Shown one piece after another: positions 35,316-46,543 of a stretch of DNA of 64,000 nucleotides; positions within the stretch are counted from its first letter, which is position 1, and every line of letters begins with the position of its first letter. The stretch comes from Phlebotomus papatasi (taxonomy: Eukaryota; Arthropoda; Insecta; Diptera; Psychodidae), in contig NC_077223.1 of assembly GCF_024763615.1 (NCBI RefSeq), positions 620,001 to 684,000 of the forward strand, in the 5' to 3' direction. The notes below the pieces were generated by a model that had not been told where the DNA came from, did no database searches, and saw nothing but the letters and a program-made list of their open reading frames with translations. A program made the translations under genes and the position numbers.

Positions 35316-36279
35316 CTGCAAAATAAATTGCACTATTGACCAATGAAGTTACTTTCTCAATTATACCACTTTATATCAACCTGCAGCCTGAATTAATTGA
35401 ACAGAGGTAATGATAATGCACGTGAGATGGAATTTTCAAGCTTCCCTACCCATATTAGCATTTTATACAACGCTCTCACTGCAATAAAGTGTGCTATTTT
35501 GAATAAATTTTGTGGCAAAACTGCCATTATGATACCAGCATTTCACATCGGATAAACTCATAACTGAATTCTGTCTTGTCTCGCAGATGCATCATAATGG
35601 GAAAGGGAAGAAAAATTGAAATTATGAGAATTTTTTTGCGAATGAGGAAGAGAAAGATTCCAACTACTATATATAGTCACAAATAAGCTTAAATACGAAG
35701 AATGGGAGTTATGTCAAAGAAAGTGAAATATTGCATATTTCCCTGAATACAAATTAATTTTGAAGATATAACTTAATTGGAAAGAAATATCTGAATCTCA
35801 TAACTTCAACAACCTGCAAACTCTGAAAGCATAAAGCATCTCAATAGCGCAATTCAAAACTCTGTAAACTTGTATCGTCAGTCCTATTAGGGTTTCAACC
35901 ACGAAATTGGTCTTGCATATACGTTTTTAATAAATAATGAACACACATCCACTTATATTACTCGGGAAATTTTTGGTTCTAAATAAATTTAATATAAAAG
36001 GAGTAGCAAAGTGTCCTGACTCTGCAGAATGCTCTCGAAATCTTCGTGGTAATTTCGGAAAATTGATCACAATTGATCATGCAATTTTGTTTCGATTAAG
36101 GAACTTGTAACTTGATTAAAAAATTCCGGAAAATCCTTTTACGTCATTTTCTACTGTCAGCGATTAACAGATCACTTCCAATTAAAAAAAATAGTAAAAG
36201 GCAATCCAATTTAACTTTAGAAAAAAATTAATGTAGTGGTCCATAATAGATTCGAAACCAGTTCAAGTCGGATCAGTCT
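35316..36279. other. 16-kb intron of the PDZ gene, first part
   Basis: No coding signal. Sequence just upstream of the exon looks unique. Confidence 0.4.
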
Positions 36280-36308
36280 TATTGTATTGTATTGTATTGT
36301 ATTGTATT
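36280..36308 (+). repeat. Pentanucleotide microsatellite (ATTGT)n
   Basis: Five to six perfect units. Read on the other strand (ACAAT run after AATAAAT) it could be the tail of an inserted LINE. Confidence 0.9.
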
Positions 36309-36399
36309 TATTTTTCATTACCATTATCCAAGATTCGGGGTCTTTACAAACAAATCTACAAGAAATACGCTCTAGAGAACTGATCAACCGTTTTGGGGT

Positions 36400-36710
36400 T
36401 TTCGGGATTTTAGGATAAAAATAAACAGAAACCGGTTAAAATTCCTAAAGTCAAAATCCGAAAACAGACAACATTTTAAATGGTTCAAAATCCAGAAAAG
36501 CTGATTATCGAATGGGGCAAAATCTGGAAAAAACATGATTCCGCGGATGGTTAAAATAAAATCCAGTATTTAGTAGGGCAAAATCCGGTAAAACCAAGAT
36601 CCCCAGATAGTTAAAATCGTAAATGGGTCAAAATCCGAAAAAGAAAGATCCCGAATAGTTAAAATCCCAAATGGGTCAAAATCCTGGATTTCTAAAATCT
36701 CAAAAAAAAC
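36400..36710 (+). repeat. Degenerate minisatellite (CAAAATCCNGAAAA..GATCCC..)
   Basis: About seven irregular units of 35-45 bases, each with a GGGTCAAAATCC-like phrase, then GAAAA, then GATCCC..AGTTAAAATC. No coding sense; a 67-codon antisense frame through it is a by-product of the repeat. Confidence 0.7.
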
Positions 36711-37309
36711 CTTTAGAAGGAGTAATTCTAGGATATTTTTTAATAAGAAAGATATTGTAAAGAAAAAAGTCATATTAATATTGCGAAAGTCTCCCTAGAT
36801 CTCTAACAGTGTCGCCTAGAGCTCTGAACACAATTAGATGGTCAGACAGCTAGTGCAATCTTCTTTTTCTGAAATCGGCAGATTCGTTGGAAATTGTAAA
36901 CATAATAAATATCCATGTTATTCCCATGTATTCCAAGTAATATACATTGCTCTCCTAGAAGAGTTCGAGCAATAAAGTTACTGGCTGTATGAATTATGAT
37001 TCTTTTTATATGCTTTTCAATAATATTCCCATTGCGGCAAAATTAATTATTCCAATTAAAAAAAATTGTTCATTGCGCTTATTTGGCAAAATTTCCAACG
37101 TTGATTTATGTTTGAATTTATTGTAAAAATTGAACTTTGTCAGAGGGTAAATAAACATAAATTATAGAATGTAAATTGCTGATAATACTGAAATTATATT
37201 GGAAAATGGCAAGGGGTGAATCCCATGGAGAAACCTCGGTCAATTGTACGTAAAACGTTTCAAAAACCTAAATTGAGGAACCCGAAAAATCAAAAACCTT
37301 TAACATTTA

Positions 37310-37754
37310 GGGCAGAATCACATTGACAGTAAAATGCTCACCGTCACCGTCAAAGCCCTCACCGTATTTCGTTGATTTACGCATTTTCATTGCAATTCTT
37401 ACGCAAATTTTCCATTACGATATTACCTTGTCTCATACTCGGTGGCACTAGGTGAAAATAGTATAAGAAAAATGAATAAATAAAGCGAAAATGCGATAAA
37501 CGGTGAGCAAAAAAAAACTAGGACTTTTTGCTACAGTTTTTCGAACAGTTTTTTTGCTCACCGTTTATCGCATTTTCGTTTTATTTCTTCAGTTTTCTTA
37601 TATTATTTTCACCTAGTGCCACCGAGTATGAGATAATGCAACACGTTAATTGAGAATTTGAGTAAAAATTACAATTAAAATGCGTAAATCAACGAAATAC
37701 GGTGAGAGCTTTGACGGTGACGGTGAGCATTTTACTGTCAATGTGATTCTGCCC
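37310..37754. mobile_element. 445-bp near-perfect palindrome (MITE), TA target
   Basis: TA at 37308-37309 and 37755-37756. The outer 78 bases of each arm, starting GGGCAGAATCACATTGACAG, are inverse copies with one difference; homology continues with small indels to the centre near 37535. Such a structure gives a 200-bp hairpin in RNA. Confidence 0.92.
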
Positions 37755-37922
37755 TAAAACTGATAATTAGTTACCATTACCGTATTCAACCTGATCCGAA
37801 CGTATCCGCCTGATTTTCGAAGACTTCTTCTGAAGGGTTTTTGAAAAAAGAAGAAAGAATTTTATAAGAGTATGCCAACAAGTATGGTAACAAAAAAAAA
37901 CCTTCGTTCAAGTGCGAATTAA

Positions 37923-38473
37923 CCCTTTAAGGACGACTAGGTCACCCGTGACCCATAGAGAAAATAATTTTTCCTGACTACCTGAAGTTATTTCTTTCTA
38001 ATATTTGTACATAATCACGAAGTAGAAAGATGTAGGAATCTTGTATATATTTTGCAAATCTCCAGCTATTTGCTATATAAAAAATATTTGAGCTCAAAAA
38101 TAACGAATTTTCAAATTTTCACGTTGGTGCTTGAATTTTAATATTTTTAATATTTCTAATTTTTTTTAAGCAAAAACCTCTTGGGACTAGAATATTTACT
38201 CGCACTCTAAATATTCTTTTTATTATTACAAATATATTCAAGTTATTTATCTTTCAAAAATAACAGCGCAAACGAGTAAACAAGTTGTCTGGAAAATTTT
38301 GTGCTTTTTTACCTTTAAGGACGATTGGGTCATATATGACCCATAGTTTTCCAGGACTCCTAGGGATGGGAAAATTTCTTTTTAACCGTAAATCTTTTAT
38401 TTAGGCTAAAATATCGAGGAAAACTTGATTTCGTTGAATTCCGCTCAGCGGAAAGCTTCTCGTCCTTAAAGGG
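37923..38473. mobile_element. piggyBac-type MITE, TTAA target
   Basis: TTAA at 37919-37922 and 38474-38477. Ends CCCTTTAAGGACGA and CGTCCTTAAAGGG are inverse repeats of the piggyBac style (CCC.. ends with TTAA duplication). Internal repeats TTTAAGGACGATTGGGTCAT and GGTCACCCGTGACC echo the ends. No transposase frame. Confidence 0.88.
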
Positions 38474-38689
38474 TTAACTAATCTGTTATAACAGAAAACA
38501 TATTTCTTTTGCTTTAGATGAACTTACAAAGAGCAATCTTGTTCATTGCAAAGTATGTTTGTTTCTCGAAAAATTTCTCTGAAAATAAGATCCCAATAAT
38601 TGAATTTTTAAACTCTTAAATGAAAATTTCAGATATATGCTTAAAACTTAATTTAAATAAATCTTTCATTATACTAAAAAAAATATAGA

Positions 38690-39246
38690 GAAAATATAGT
38701 AAGGTGTGGTAACTGGATCGTTTTCCGAGGAGTGCTACTTAAACGCTTGTTTTCGGACTGATGAAATTCTTTTTTACTTTTTCTCAATCCATAGAATTAT
38801 TCACTGTTTCATTCAGAAACATAATATAAACAAAAATTATCAAAAATGCTAAAGAAATTTATAAAATAATGATAATACTGAAATAAGTCAGCATGCACTA
38901 ACTGGGTCGCCTTTTCGCTAATTCATTTTTAATTAAACACCTTTGGATTTAAAATACTTTTTTCACAAGGAAAAAAAACAATAAATGTTTTAATCAACCA
39001 GCTGTCATTAGCGAAAATATCACTGCTAGAAAATTTATAGTGAAAACCTAGCTGGCACAAGATCGAAATGAGTCGATTACACTCACTTATTTAATGGATA
39101 AAAATATTATTTTTGCTTTTTCTCAAACTTGAATAGTTATATTATGTTAGTGTAGTGACTATATTACGAAAATAAAAATATTATTTTAAGTGGATTAGTT
39201 ATTAACGATCTATATAGCGAAGCGCCCGAATTAGCACACTTGACTG
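38690..39246. repeat. Element fragment with CAGTCAAGTGTGCTAAT end
   Basis: Right end ATTAGCACACTTGACTG (ends 39246, then TA) is the inverse of the end at 28546. The left part near 38701 (GGTGTGGTAACTGGATCG) lacks the matching terminus, so the element is truncated. Confidence 0.45.
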
Positions 39247-39869
39247 TATGCCCTTTTCCAGTAAAATGCATCTGCAAAAGCGATTTCAAATCAAAATAAT
39301 ATTACCAAATCAACGGAAACAACCAAAAAAAACATTTGAATTAAAAGAAAAATAAAAGTTCAAATCGGACTATAAATATCAACTTTATTCTAAATTTTTT
39401 TTAGAAGACTTTAAAAACTATATGATTTATTTTTGTTCTAAACTCCCATCAGCATCAAGAGCATGTATGGTAAAATATTGAAAGTTTTGGCTTGAACAAA
39501 GACAATTTTAAAAGTTGGCAAATTTTCCCAAAGTGATTTAGGAGAACGCAAAATCAATTTGGCAAGGATAGTATTTTTTTGTTTTATACTTTTAATGTTT
39601 TTTATTTAAAGTTACAATTCTTGAATTTAAAATAGGAGAACGATGGTCATGTAAGTGATGATATTATAAATATTTTCCACTCCATGGTCTTATGCATAGT
39701 TGCATACTTTTCTGCATTCTTAAGAAACATCCATAAAAAGAAAATACTTTTGCTGGCAGCTCCATAAGACAGAGAACATAATGCCTTTAGTGACCTTTTT
39801 GTGCGAATACGGTATATAGACATAAAATTATACTCCAAATAACTCATTCAACTTATAGCGTCTCTAATA

Positions 39870-40600
39870 AACTTGTAAAGCATCAATGATGACACAACGT
39901 GGCATATAATAGTGCAGAATGATGCTTAATGAAGTCCTACATGAGGAATCTTTAATATTTTGTGTGGTAAAAGGTGAGCAGTTTGGGCACAATTGCCGAG
40001 CAATTTTTCAAATAACCAAATTTCCTATTGAAATTTAACAATCAGGTTCATCAAAGATCATCAGAAAAATAACCGAAGGTCGACATTAATAAAACCATCC
40101 AATTTGGTTGATCTTTTCAAAGTGTCGTGAAAACAAATTGGTGAGAGATGTAAAGTATGACCTCGGAGAAGGCCAAACACGGGGATTTAAGTTAAATAAA
40201 TAAAACGTTTTGTGCCAGAAAAGTCTTAAGCTGCAACACTTTCAATGGGATGTGATTGATAGTTTGTGAGGAGGCAGCTCCCCATGCTCTAATGCAGACA
40301 ATTAAGGTAAAACATCAGTGAAGAATATCCATCCCAGTGTTTTCACACGTGGATGGTGATGATGTCATCACAAGCACCTATAGTTTCATCTCTTGTCTCT
40401 GGAAATTGTGCATTGTCTTAGGTATTCACCTGAGAGAGTGAGGTGAAAAGATTAGAAGCAAAAGATATTGGAAAATGCTTGCATAACCCATCTCTTGTAC
40501 TGCACTTTAACATCAAGTACCACAATCACTTGTGACTCTTTCACAATCACAGCTATTGTGATCCTGCGGACCAATCTACTACCTCTTGAGCAAGCTTAGA
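39870..40600. promoter_or_regulatory. Non-repetitive, balanced-composition island in the intron
   Basis: Lacks the TIRs and A/T runs of the surroundings and matches nothing else in the window. Contains a near-palindromic TGATGATGTCATCA (about 40349-40364; CREB/ATF-like), and CACGTGG. A candidate intronic enhancer by composition and motif only. Confidence 0.25.
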
Positions 40601-40639
40601 ATTAAGAAGTAGATATACTAAGCACAAATGATTCCCCAG

Positions 40640-40870
40640 GAAAGCTATGCAAGCTATTGTGAGCATGCATTGACCTCGAGGCAGATCTAGGACAAAGTGG
40701 CTTAGTCAAATTTAGAATCTTGCCTTGGAACGCCTTGGGATCGTACCCGAACATCTTCCTGAAGTCGCGAAGGATCGACAAGCGTAGGTTACTAATTTGG
40801 ATGTCATATGGGCTAAGCGGTATAGGGACAACCCAACAGGGATAAGCGGTTGAAAATGATGGTGATGCTA
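40640..40870 (+). mobile_element. LINE 3' fragment, same family as 18.0-18.5 kb
   Basis: Shares CCCCAGGAAAGCTATG-like, GACCTCG, GGCAAGATCTT-like, CGCCTTGGGATCG, AACATCTTCCTGAA and AGGATCGACAAGCGTAGG with the 18-kb copy, ending GGGATAAGCGGTTGAAAATGATGG. Only the last roughly 230 bases are present. Confidence 0.7.
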
Positions 40871-40904
40871 TTCTAAGTACTCCTAATTCCGAAAATGACG
40901 CGCC

Positions 40905-41050
40905 CACAAAATAAATAATGGTGCTATTCCAATGAAAAATTAACATTATTTAGTACTTTATTGTTTTCAAGTGCTTCTGTGTTATTGACCTTTTTGTATT
41001 GGTTCTTGTCCCGCCTGTTTAGTGGTTTTGAAGCACTTCAAGGACTTGAG
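40905..41050. repeat. Partial copy of the GCTATTCCAATGAAAAAT family
   Basis: Begins AATGGTGCTATTCCAATG and continues with TTCAAGTGCTTCTGTGTTATTGAC and TTGGTTCTTGTC, matching 30620, 48370 and 59880. The SINE at 41085 follows it closely. Confidence 0.55.
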
Positions 41051-41084
41051 GAACACAGATTTAAATGGGGTATGATTGACGACA

Positions 41085-42035
41085 CTCAATGGGTCAAGTG
41101 GTAGAGCGCTCGCTCTATAAGACAAGTGTTCCGGGTTCGAATCCCCTTTAGGTCACCAGGAATTTTTCTGGTGTTAAAGGTGTTCGGATTGCATCCAGTG
41201 AGCTTCACTGCACTTGATTCCACAGGCATGGGACTGACAATCTCATCCTGTACAAGAAAAAATAATAATGCATGTCTAGAAATTCCCTTGCGCACTCTTA
41301 GAAAAGTTTAGACGTAATTACTAATGAAAATTAGTTGTTCGGGCGATTATTATCAAATCTATTTAAAATGGTTCTTATATTCTTAAAACATTATACTCAT
41401 AATAAATTTATTAGTAGTGAGAACAGAAGGCAATATTTACGTGGACAAGTTGCGGCAATTATTTCATAATGCTTTCATACAATTATATTTGCTTGTGTTA
41501 ATTAAATGAAATCATTATCCCAACTAATATTGGTCACTAATTCCTTTTAGTTCTCACAACCAATGTAAATAGATGGGCCTATATTTTCATAAAGTTATGA
41601 CTACTTTTCCAATAGTAAAGAGTGGTTTTTATTTTAGTAATGCGTTGAAGCTCTTTCGAATTTTAAGCAACTAATAAGAAATATGCATCACAATGAATGC
41701 TATATAGTAACCACAACTAATATGATATAGTTATTACAGCCAATAAGATGGGTATCAACCCCATTTATTTAGTAATTGAAACTAATATGTTATAGTACCC
41801 ATTACTATTTTGATTTAGTTGTGATAACTAAATGAAAAGGATACTTTAACTAACTGTGGTCAACTATTTCATTTAGTTACCCAAACTAAATATATAGTTG
41901 GGTCTATATTTACTATATTTTATAGTTCTAATAACTGCATATGAGCTTGTACGAACTAATTTTTTCTAAGAGTGCGGGAAGGCCTTGTTCCTTCATGGAA
42001 TGCTGTGCCAGCATTATTATTATTATTATTATGAT
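41085..42035 (+). mobile_element. tRNA-derived SINE, split by a MITE
   Basis: Box A-like TGGGTCAAGTGG at 41090-41101 and perfect box B GGTTCGAATCC at 41134-41144 with tRNA spacing. The acceptor ends do not pair and the anticodon arm is imperfect, so this is a SINE head and not a tRNA gene. The body continues to 41292, resumes at 41975 (CGGGAAGGCC..) and ends at CAGC(ATT)n, 42010-42031. Transcription would be by RNA polymerase III from the internal boxes. Confidence 0.7.
41293..41974. mobile_element. 682-bp MITE nested in the SINE
   Basis: Ends CACTCTTAGAAAA and TTTTTCTAAGAGTG are inverse. Interior is AT-rich with repeated AACTAAAT / ATTTAGTT words. It cleanly interrupts the SINE body, so it is the younger insertion. 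A CG dinucleotide flanks both ends and may be part of the duplication. Confidence 0.75.
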
Positions 42036-42207
42036 TGAGGTACATAGCCTCTTCCACACAATTCCTAAAAATCCTAAATCAATACATAAAATGGTCTAAT
42101 TTGTATATCATAACATTGTAAATAATTTTTAGAACATCGAGACATTGCTTTAAAATAGTGTGGGATTATTATTTCCTAGATCGTGGCATTGATTCTGCGA
42201 CACTGTA

Positions 42208-42611
42208 GGGGAAAGTACGCTCTCTTCGAACGTTTATGCCTTCGAATAATGTGAATTTTCTTTTATTTTTCCTTATAGACTTACACAATTTTATTAAATA
42301 TTACACTAAAAAAAAACGGGGGTGCGATTAACTTATTCCCTCATAACTTTAACACTTTTTAGGTGCAAAATTATATCAACATTTTTCAATGTTAATTTTA
42401 CACCTTTGTAAGGGTAAAATTAACATGAAAAAGGGTAGTAACTTTAACCCCTAATACACCTAAAAAGCATAATATTTACAACGATTTCGGATCAATAATG
42501 CAGGGTAAAATTAACATTTCCGGAATGTTATTTTAACTTTTTCGGATTTCTCTTAAGTGTAGTTAATTTATCATCGAAGGCATGAACGTTCGAAAGGAGA
42601 GTACTTTCCCC
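42208..42611. mobile_element. TIR element (GGGGAAAGTACGC) containing another MITE
   Basis: TA at 42206-42207 and 42612-42613. Outer arms GGGGAAAGTACGCTCTC.. and ..GAGAGTACTTTCCCC are inverse for about 45 bases through TTCGAACGTT and GCCTTCGA. Without the 256-bp insert the element is about 146 bp. Confidence 0.85.
42304..42559. mobile_element. MITE family A, copy 3 (nested)
   Basis: 256 bp, opposite orientation to copies 1 and 2, TA at 42302-42303 and 42560-42561. Ends CACTAAAAAAAAACG and GGATTTCTCTTAAGTG; more diverged at its tips than the other copies. It sits inside the GGGGAAAGTACGC element. Confidence 0.85.
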
Positions 42612-43759
42612 TAGGGCTCACTTTAGAATCAAAGCTTCCTTAAGTTAAAACAAGTTCGTCATTAGTACTCCACTCCACCATCGAGTTTCGCAAATTAATT
42701 TGTCTGGGTACCATTGTTAGATGAAGAGGAAAAAAACAAACATGTATAAGAAGAATATGTTAAATGCAAATTAATTTTCATGTTACACCTGATTGTGGCA
42801 AGAGATCTCGTGAATGCGATTTGGAGTAGAACAAATATTAATTCAAATGAATGAAACACTAATCAACTTCATGGTAAAATTTTCAATGTGGATCAATGGT
42901 ATAACATTATAACATTTGGTAATTTCCATGTTTTCCATACTCTTGTTTTGTCGGTTGTTTTGGAAGGGAAGATAGACGTTGGAAAGTGAGATTCTCTCCC
43001 TTTTTCAACAAAAATTTATATTTCCGCCATTGGCAGCTGCTCGATTTCCGTATATTGTTCGATTGAAAAAATTGAGGGGTTGCAGTAAAGATGGGCACGA
43101 CTAAGAGCTGACTCATTTAGGGAATTGTGCAATGGTTATTGAACCATATGGGCTACAAACGTGTCCTCTCTTGAGATTTTTTCGTCCAATTCAAACGAAA
43201 CCCTCAAGTGTACACAAAACCATGAAATCCACGCGATAAAAATCAAGTAAATATCACCAGCATAAGCGCAACCATTTAATCTTACAGTCACTCACGAGAG
43301 ATTTAGGACAACACACAGCTAAGCGGAGGTACACCACCATATATACTTGCATATATACAGTCTCATGAAGAGATAAATAAACAAATAAATAAATAATTTC
43401 AAAGAATTTGAAAAAAGTGTTTCTTACAGTCATTTCTATCACACCCAAAAAATTCTAGAATGACTTACATAGGGGAAAGTGCCCAGCCCATGCTTCGTAT
43501 GATCCCAGCTTCGTAATGATTAAATTTTAAAGAAACACAGAAATTAATCAAAATCGACTGATTTAGTATGTTCAAAACTAGGGTTTAATTCTCCAAAATT
43601 GTCTTGGATAAAAATGAAATAAAATTCTACTCTCATAAAATATCGTTGACTTTCGAAAAAATCAAACATAAATTCGAATTTTCACACTTTCGCTCAAGAT
43701 TTAAAAAAATTTTGGAACACCACAGTGAAAAGCTATCAAAGGGGTTATTCGTGATTATA
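42612..43759. other. Intron, no gene seen
   Basis: No coding signal. A solo end GGGGAAAGTGCCCAGCCCATG at about 43473 (after TA) has a relative near 14362. Confidence 0.4.
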
Positions 43760-44480
43760 AAAAAAGTTTAAAGCCCAAACATACCTATTCGAAAATCGAC
43801 CAAAAGTCTTAAAAAGAGAAAGTTCATACATATTCGCAGTTTTAGCGTTGGCTGTTCTTCCATTCAGAATTTTCGATATTCTGAATACGTCAATCGTTAA
43901 CAACAGTACGTAAACGTTTGCTGCAAAAAAACGATTTAGAATAGCAGAATGTTTGAACTTGAATGTTATTGAAATCAAATGTCCTTCCCATGAACCTATT
44001 CGAAATTTTCGAACTTTCAACGGGTTTTTAGGTAAGTTCACTCTGATATATCTTCGAATCGCTACAGAAAGGCCCGGTGCAGTAATAACCATTCGGAGAA
44101 ACAAATCCACTCCAAAGTCGAGCCAAACCTATTCAAAAATCTACCGCTTTAGCGCTAATTGTTCTGCCATTTCGAATTTCGGTATTATTGGCACTTCAAT
44201 TGTCAACAACAGTGTAAACGTTTTCTGCAAAAAGAGAATTTTTGTATAGTTTTGTTTAATTTCAGGATGGCAGAGCGTTTTAATTGCAATTTCATTTAAA
44301 AATGTTCTATTCATGAACTTACTCAATTTTGTGGAACTTGTCAGTTTAAATGTTCGAACATCCAATGGATTTTTATGTAAGTTCTCTCCGGTAATATCTC
44401 CGAATCGGTAGAGGAAAAACCTCAACCGGAGAGAGTTCTCAAGTCGGGAAGGTTATTACTGATCGTAAGGATTCGGGATT
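43760..44480 (+). repeat. Dispersed repeat, copies 2a and 2b in tandem
   Basis: 44080-44480 matches 3020-3460 over its length. 43780-44070 carries the same phrases again (AAACATACCTATTCGAAAATC, TTTTAGCGTTGGCTGTTCT, GCAAAAAAACGATTTAGAATAG, ATTGAAATCAAATG, GGGTTTTTAGGTAAGTTC, CGAATCG.TACAGA), so the locus is an imperfect dimer of a roughly 330-400-base unit. Confidence 0.6.
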
Positions 44481-44664
44481 TTGTATCTTTGAATTTAGGC
44501 TTTCAAGCTTTTAGTGTTCGGAACTTCGACTTTCGAAATTCTGGCTGCCACTGAATTGTGCAATTGTATAAAGTTAGACGTTTAAAAATTAGTAAAAAAA
44601 TACTTAAGTATTTTACAGAATAAAAACGATTTTTGTTTCAAATAATAAACGAAAAACTAGGTTA

Positions 44665-44881
44665 GGGGGAGGTTGGGCTACTTTGAGCAGTGGAGCTATA
44701 TTGTTATGCGACTTTTTCGCCGATTTCAAGATAAAGCTGGTCCATACAATAATTTTATTTAGATCAACATTTACTTTGTCTATCCAAATTACATCATTTA
44801 AAAATCCAGTTTATATTAGAAATATGCGAGAAAATCGTATAACAATGTAGCCCCACAGGTCAAAGTAACCCCACCTCCCCC
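44665..44881. mobile_element. MITE family B, copy 2
   Basis: 217 bp, TA at 44663-44664 and 44882-44883. Ends GGGGGAGGTTGGGCTAC and GTAACCCCACCTCCCCC. Same length as copy 1 at 28621 but more diverged. Confidence 0.88.
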
Positions 44882-46543
44882 TATATACGCTGTGATACCG
44901 CTGTGATCGTCATAGGATCCTGTGTTATTTAATCAGTTTCTTCCATTATTTATTTGTTTAATTAATTCGTTGATTAATACAATGACGATCATTTCAGTGT
45001 TTCAATAAATACGTCCTCAATTGTACGTTAAAATCTAATCACGTGAAATGGACAAAGTGGCAAAGAAATGGGTAGGAAAAGCAGAAATTAGAGGAGTGTA
45101 CATCAAATATTACGATGAAACATGATGAAATATTCAAAAAGTAAATACAGCTTTATAAAGTTTACTTTACGTATCTGACTTTACCCAAATTGATAAATTA
45201 GTTATCACATGGTTATAACATTGGTGAAAAAAGTCGACTTTTAACTTAAAATGTTAACGGAAAGAAGAATACCACTAGTTTGTCATTCACTGAACAATTT
45301 ATGCAAAAATCTACTTAATTTATTTATATTTATTCCAATTGGCGTGTTTTTTTTTACAGTCTAGCACAACAACGCAATTTTCCATTCCAAACAAAAAGTG
45401 TCATTAAACCAGGAAAAAAACCCCAAGCTGAGAGAAGCTAAAGAGTATCATTTGTGCTTCTTTGTGTTGCGTGCTAAAAGAAGTGAAAAGGAAGCTAGAA
45501 TAGAATGTATTCTTGGAGTCAGAGAGGAAATAATCTAAAATTTACCATCGTTACCAACTTGATGAAAGATGAAAAAAAATCGCAAATGCTTTGGATACAA
45601 CGATCATGTTTGGTTTTTTCTTTCTTTATTCCTAAAAAAGTCAGCACTATATGCTACTTTTCGAGTGACTCACCCATGTTTTATGTTTATTGTTAGACGC
45701 GTGAGAGACCAAAAAAGCCAACAACATTAGGATAAATGACCACAACATTTTATCTCGGATCTAACATTAATCTCTCAGAAAATTATTAATACGATATGTA
45801 AGTGAAAATATTTTAATCCTAGAGACTGTTATTGCTATTCGTGTCTCCAGCAATGTTGCCCAATATTAAATTGCACTACCTTTCCAACTTCTTCACTGCA
45901 AAAGGCATAATTGACACATTAACATGGATTTTCTTCCAGCAATATTTCTTCAAATGTTTTGGTCTAATTTATGCGAAGGACGCAAAAGTCTATTAGTTTA
46001 TGGGCCGATCTTTACTTTCATAAAACCATTTTTCTTTCTATGCGTGTCTCTGAAGCCCGAAAAAAGAATACAGTGGCTCTCGATGACGAGGGGTGCACAA
46101 CATTATTGACTGGCAATTAGAAACTTCCTTTAGTGACACAAAGCAGCTGACATGCGGTTGTAAAACCATCGACGTGCTCTTCGAACTTCAACAAATTTAA
46201 CTGGTTTTACGGCTGATTTGATTTTGAGAGATCTATGATGTTTAAATCTATGCTTTATCTATTCCAAACTTATTTGGAAATTTTAAATAAACTTTAAAAT
46301 TTCCATTTTAGCTTCATTATTGTAAAAAATTGTCACATTTTAGGTTAGAAGCTTAAGGCAATTTGGCAATATAAAATTAAGATCTTTATCGAATAATTTG
46401 AATTAACCTTTAAAAGCCGATTTAAAGAATTAACGCTTAAAGATTTATCTCAGAACTCAGGGGTTTAATGCATAAGACCGATTTTTCTCAGGAAATGTGT
46501 GACTTATTGCTGTCTGTTCGAACCAGTGATAAACCAAGATAAG
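44882..46543. other. Intron, no gene seen
   Basis: Short open frames at 45505 and 45924 have no recognisable content and mixed hydrophobicity expected of AT-rich chance frames. Confidence 0.4.

Noticed and set aside
28546..39246. One 10.7-kb transposon
   Set aside because: The interval contains two phase-matched exons of the PDZ gene; the ends belong to separate truncated copies more simply.
41085..41160. tRNA gene
   Set aside because: Boxes A and B are good but the acceptor stem ends do not pair, the anticodon stem is imperfect and the sequence continues into a SINE body with ATT tail.
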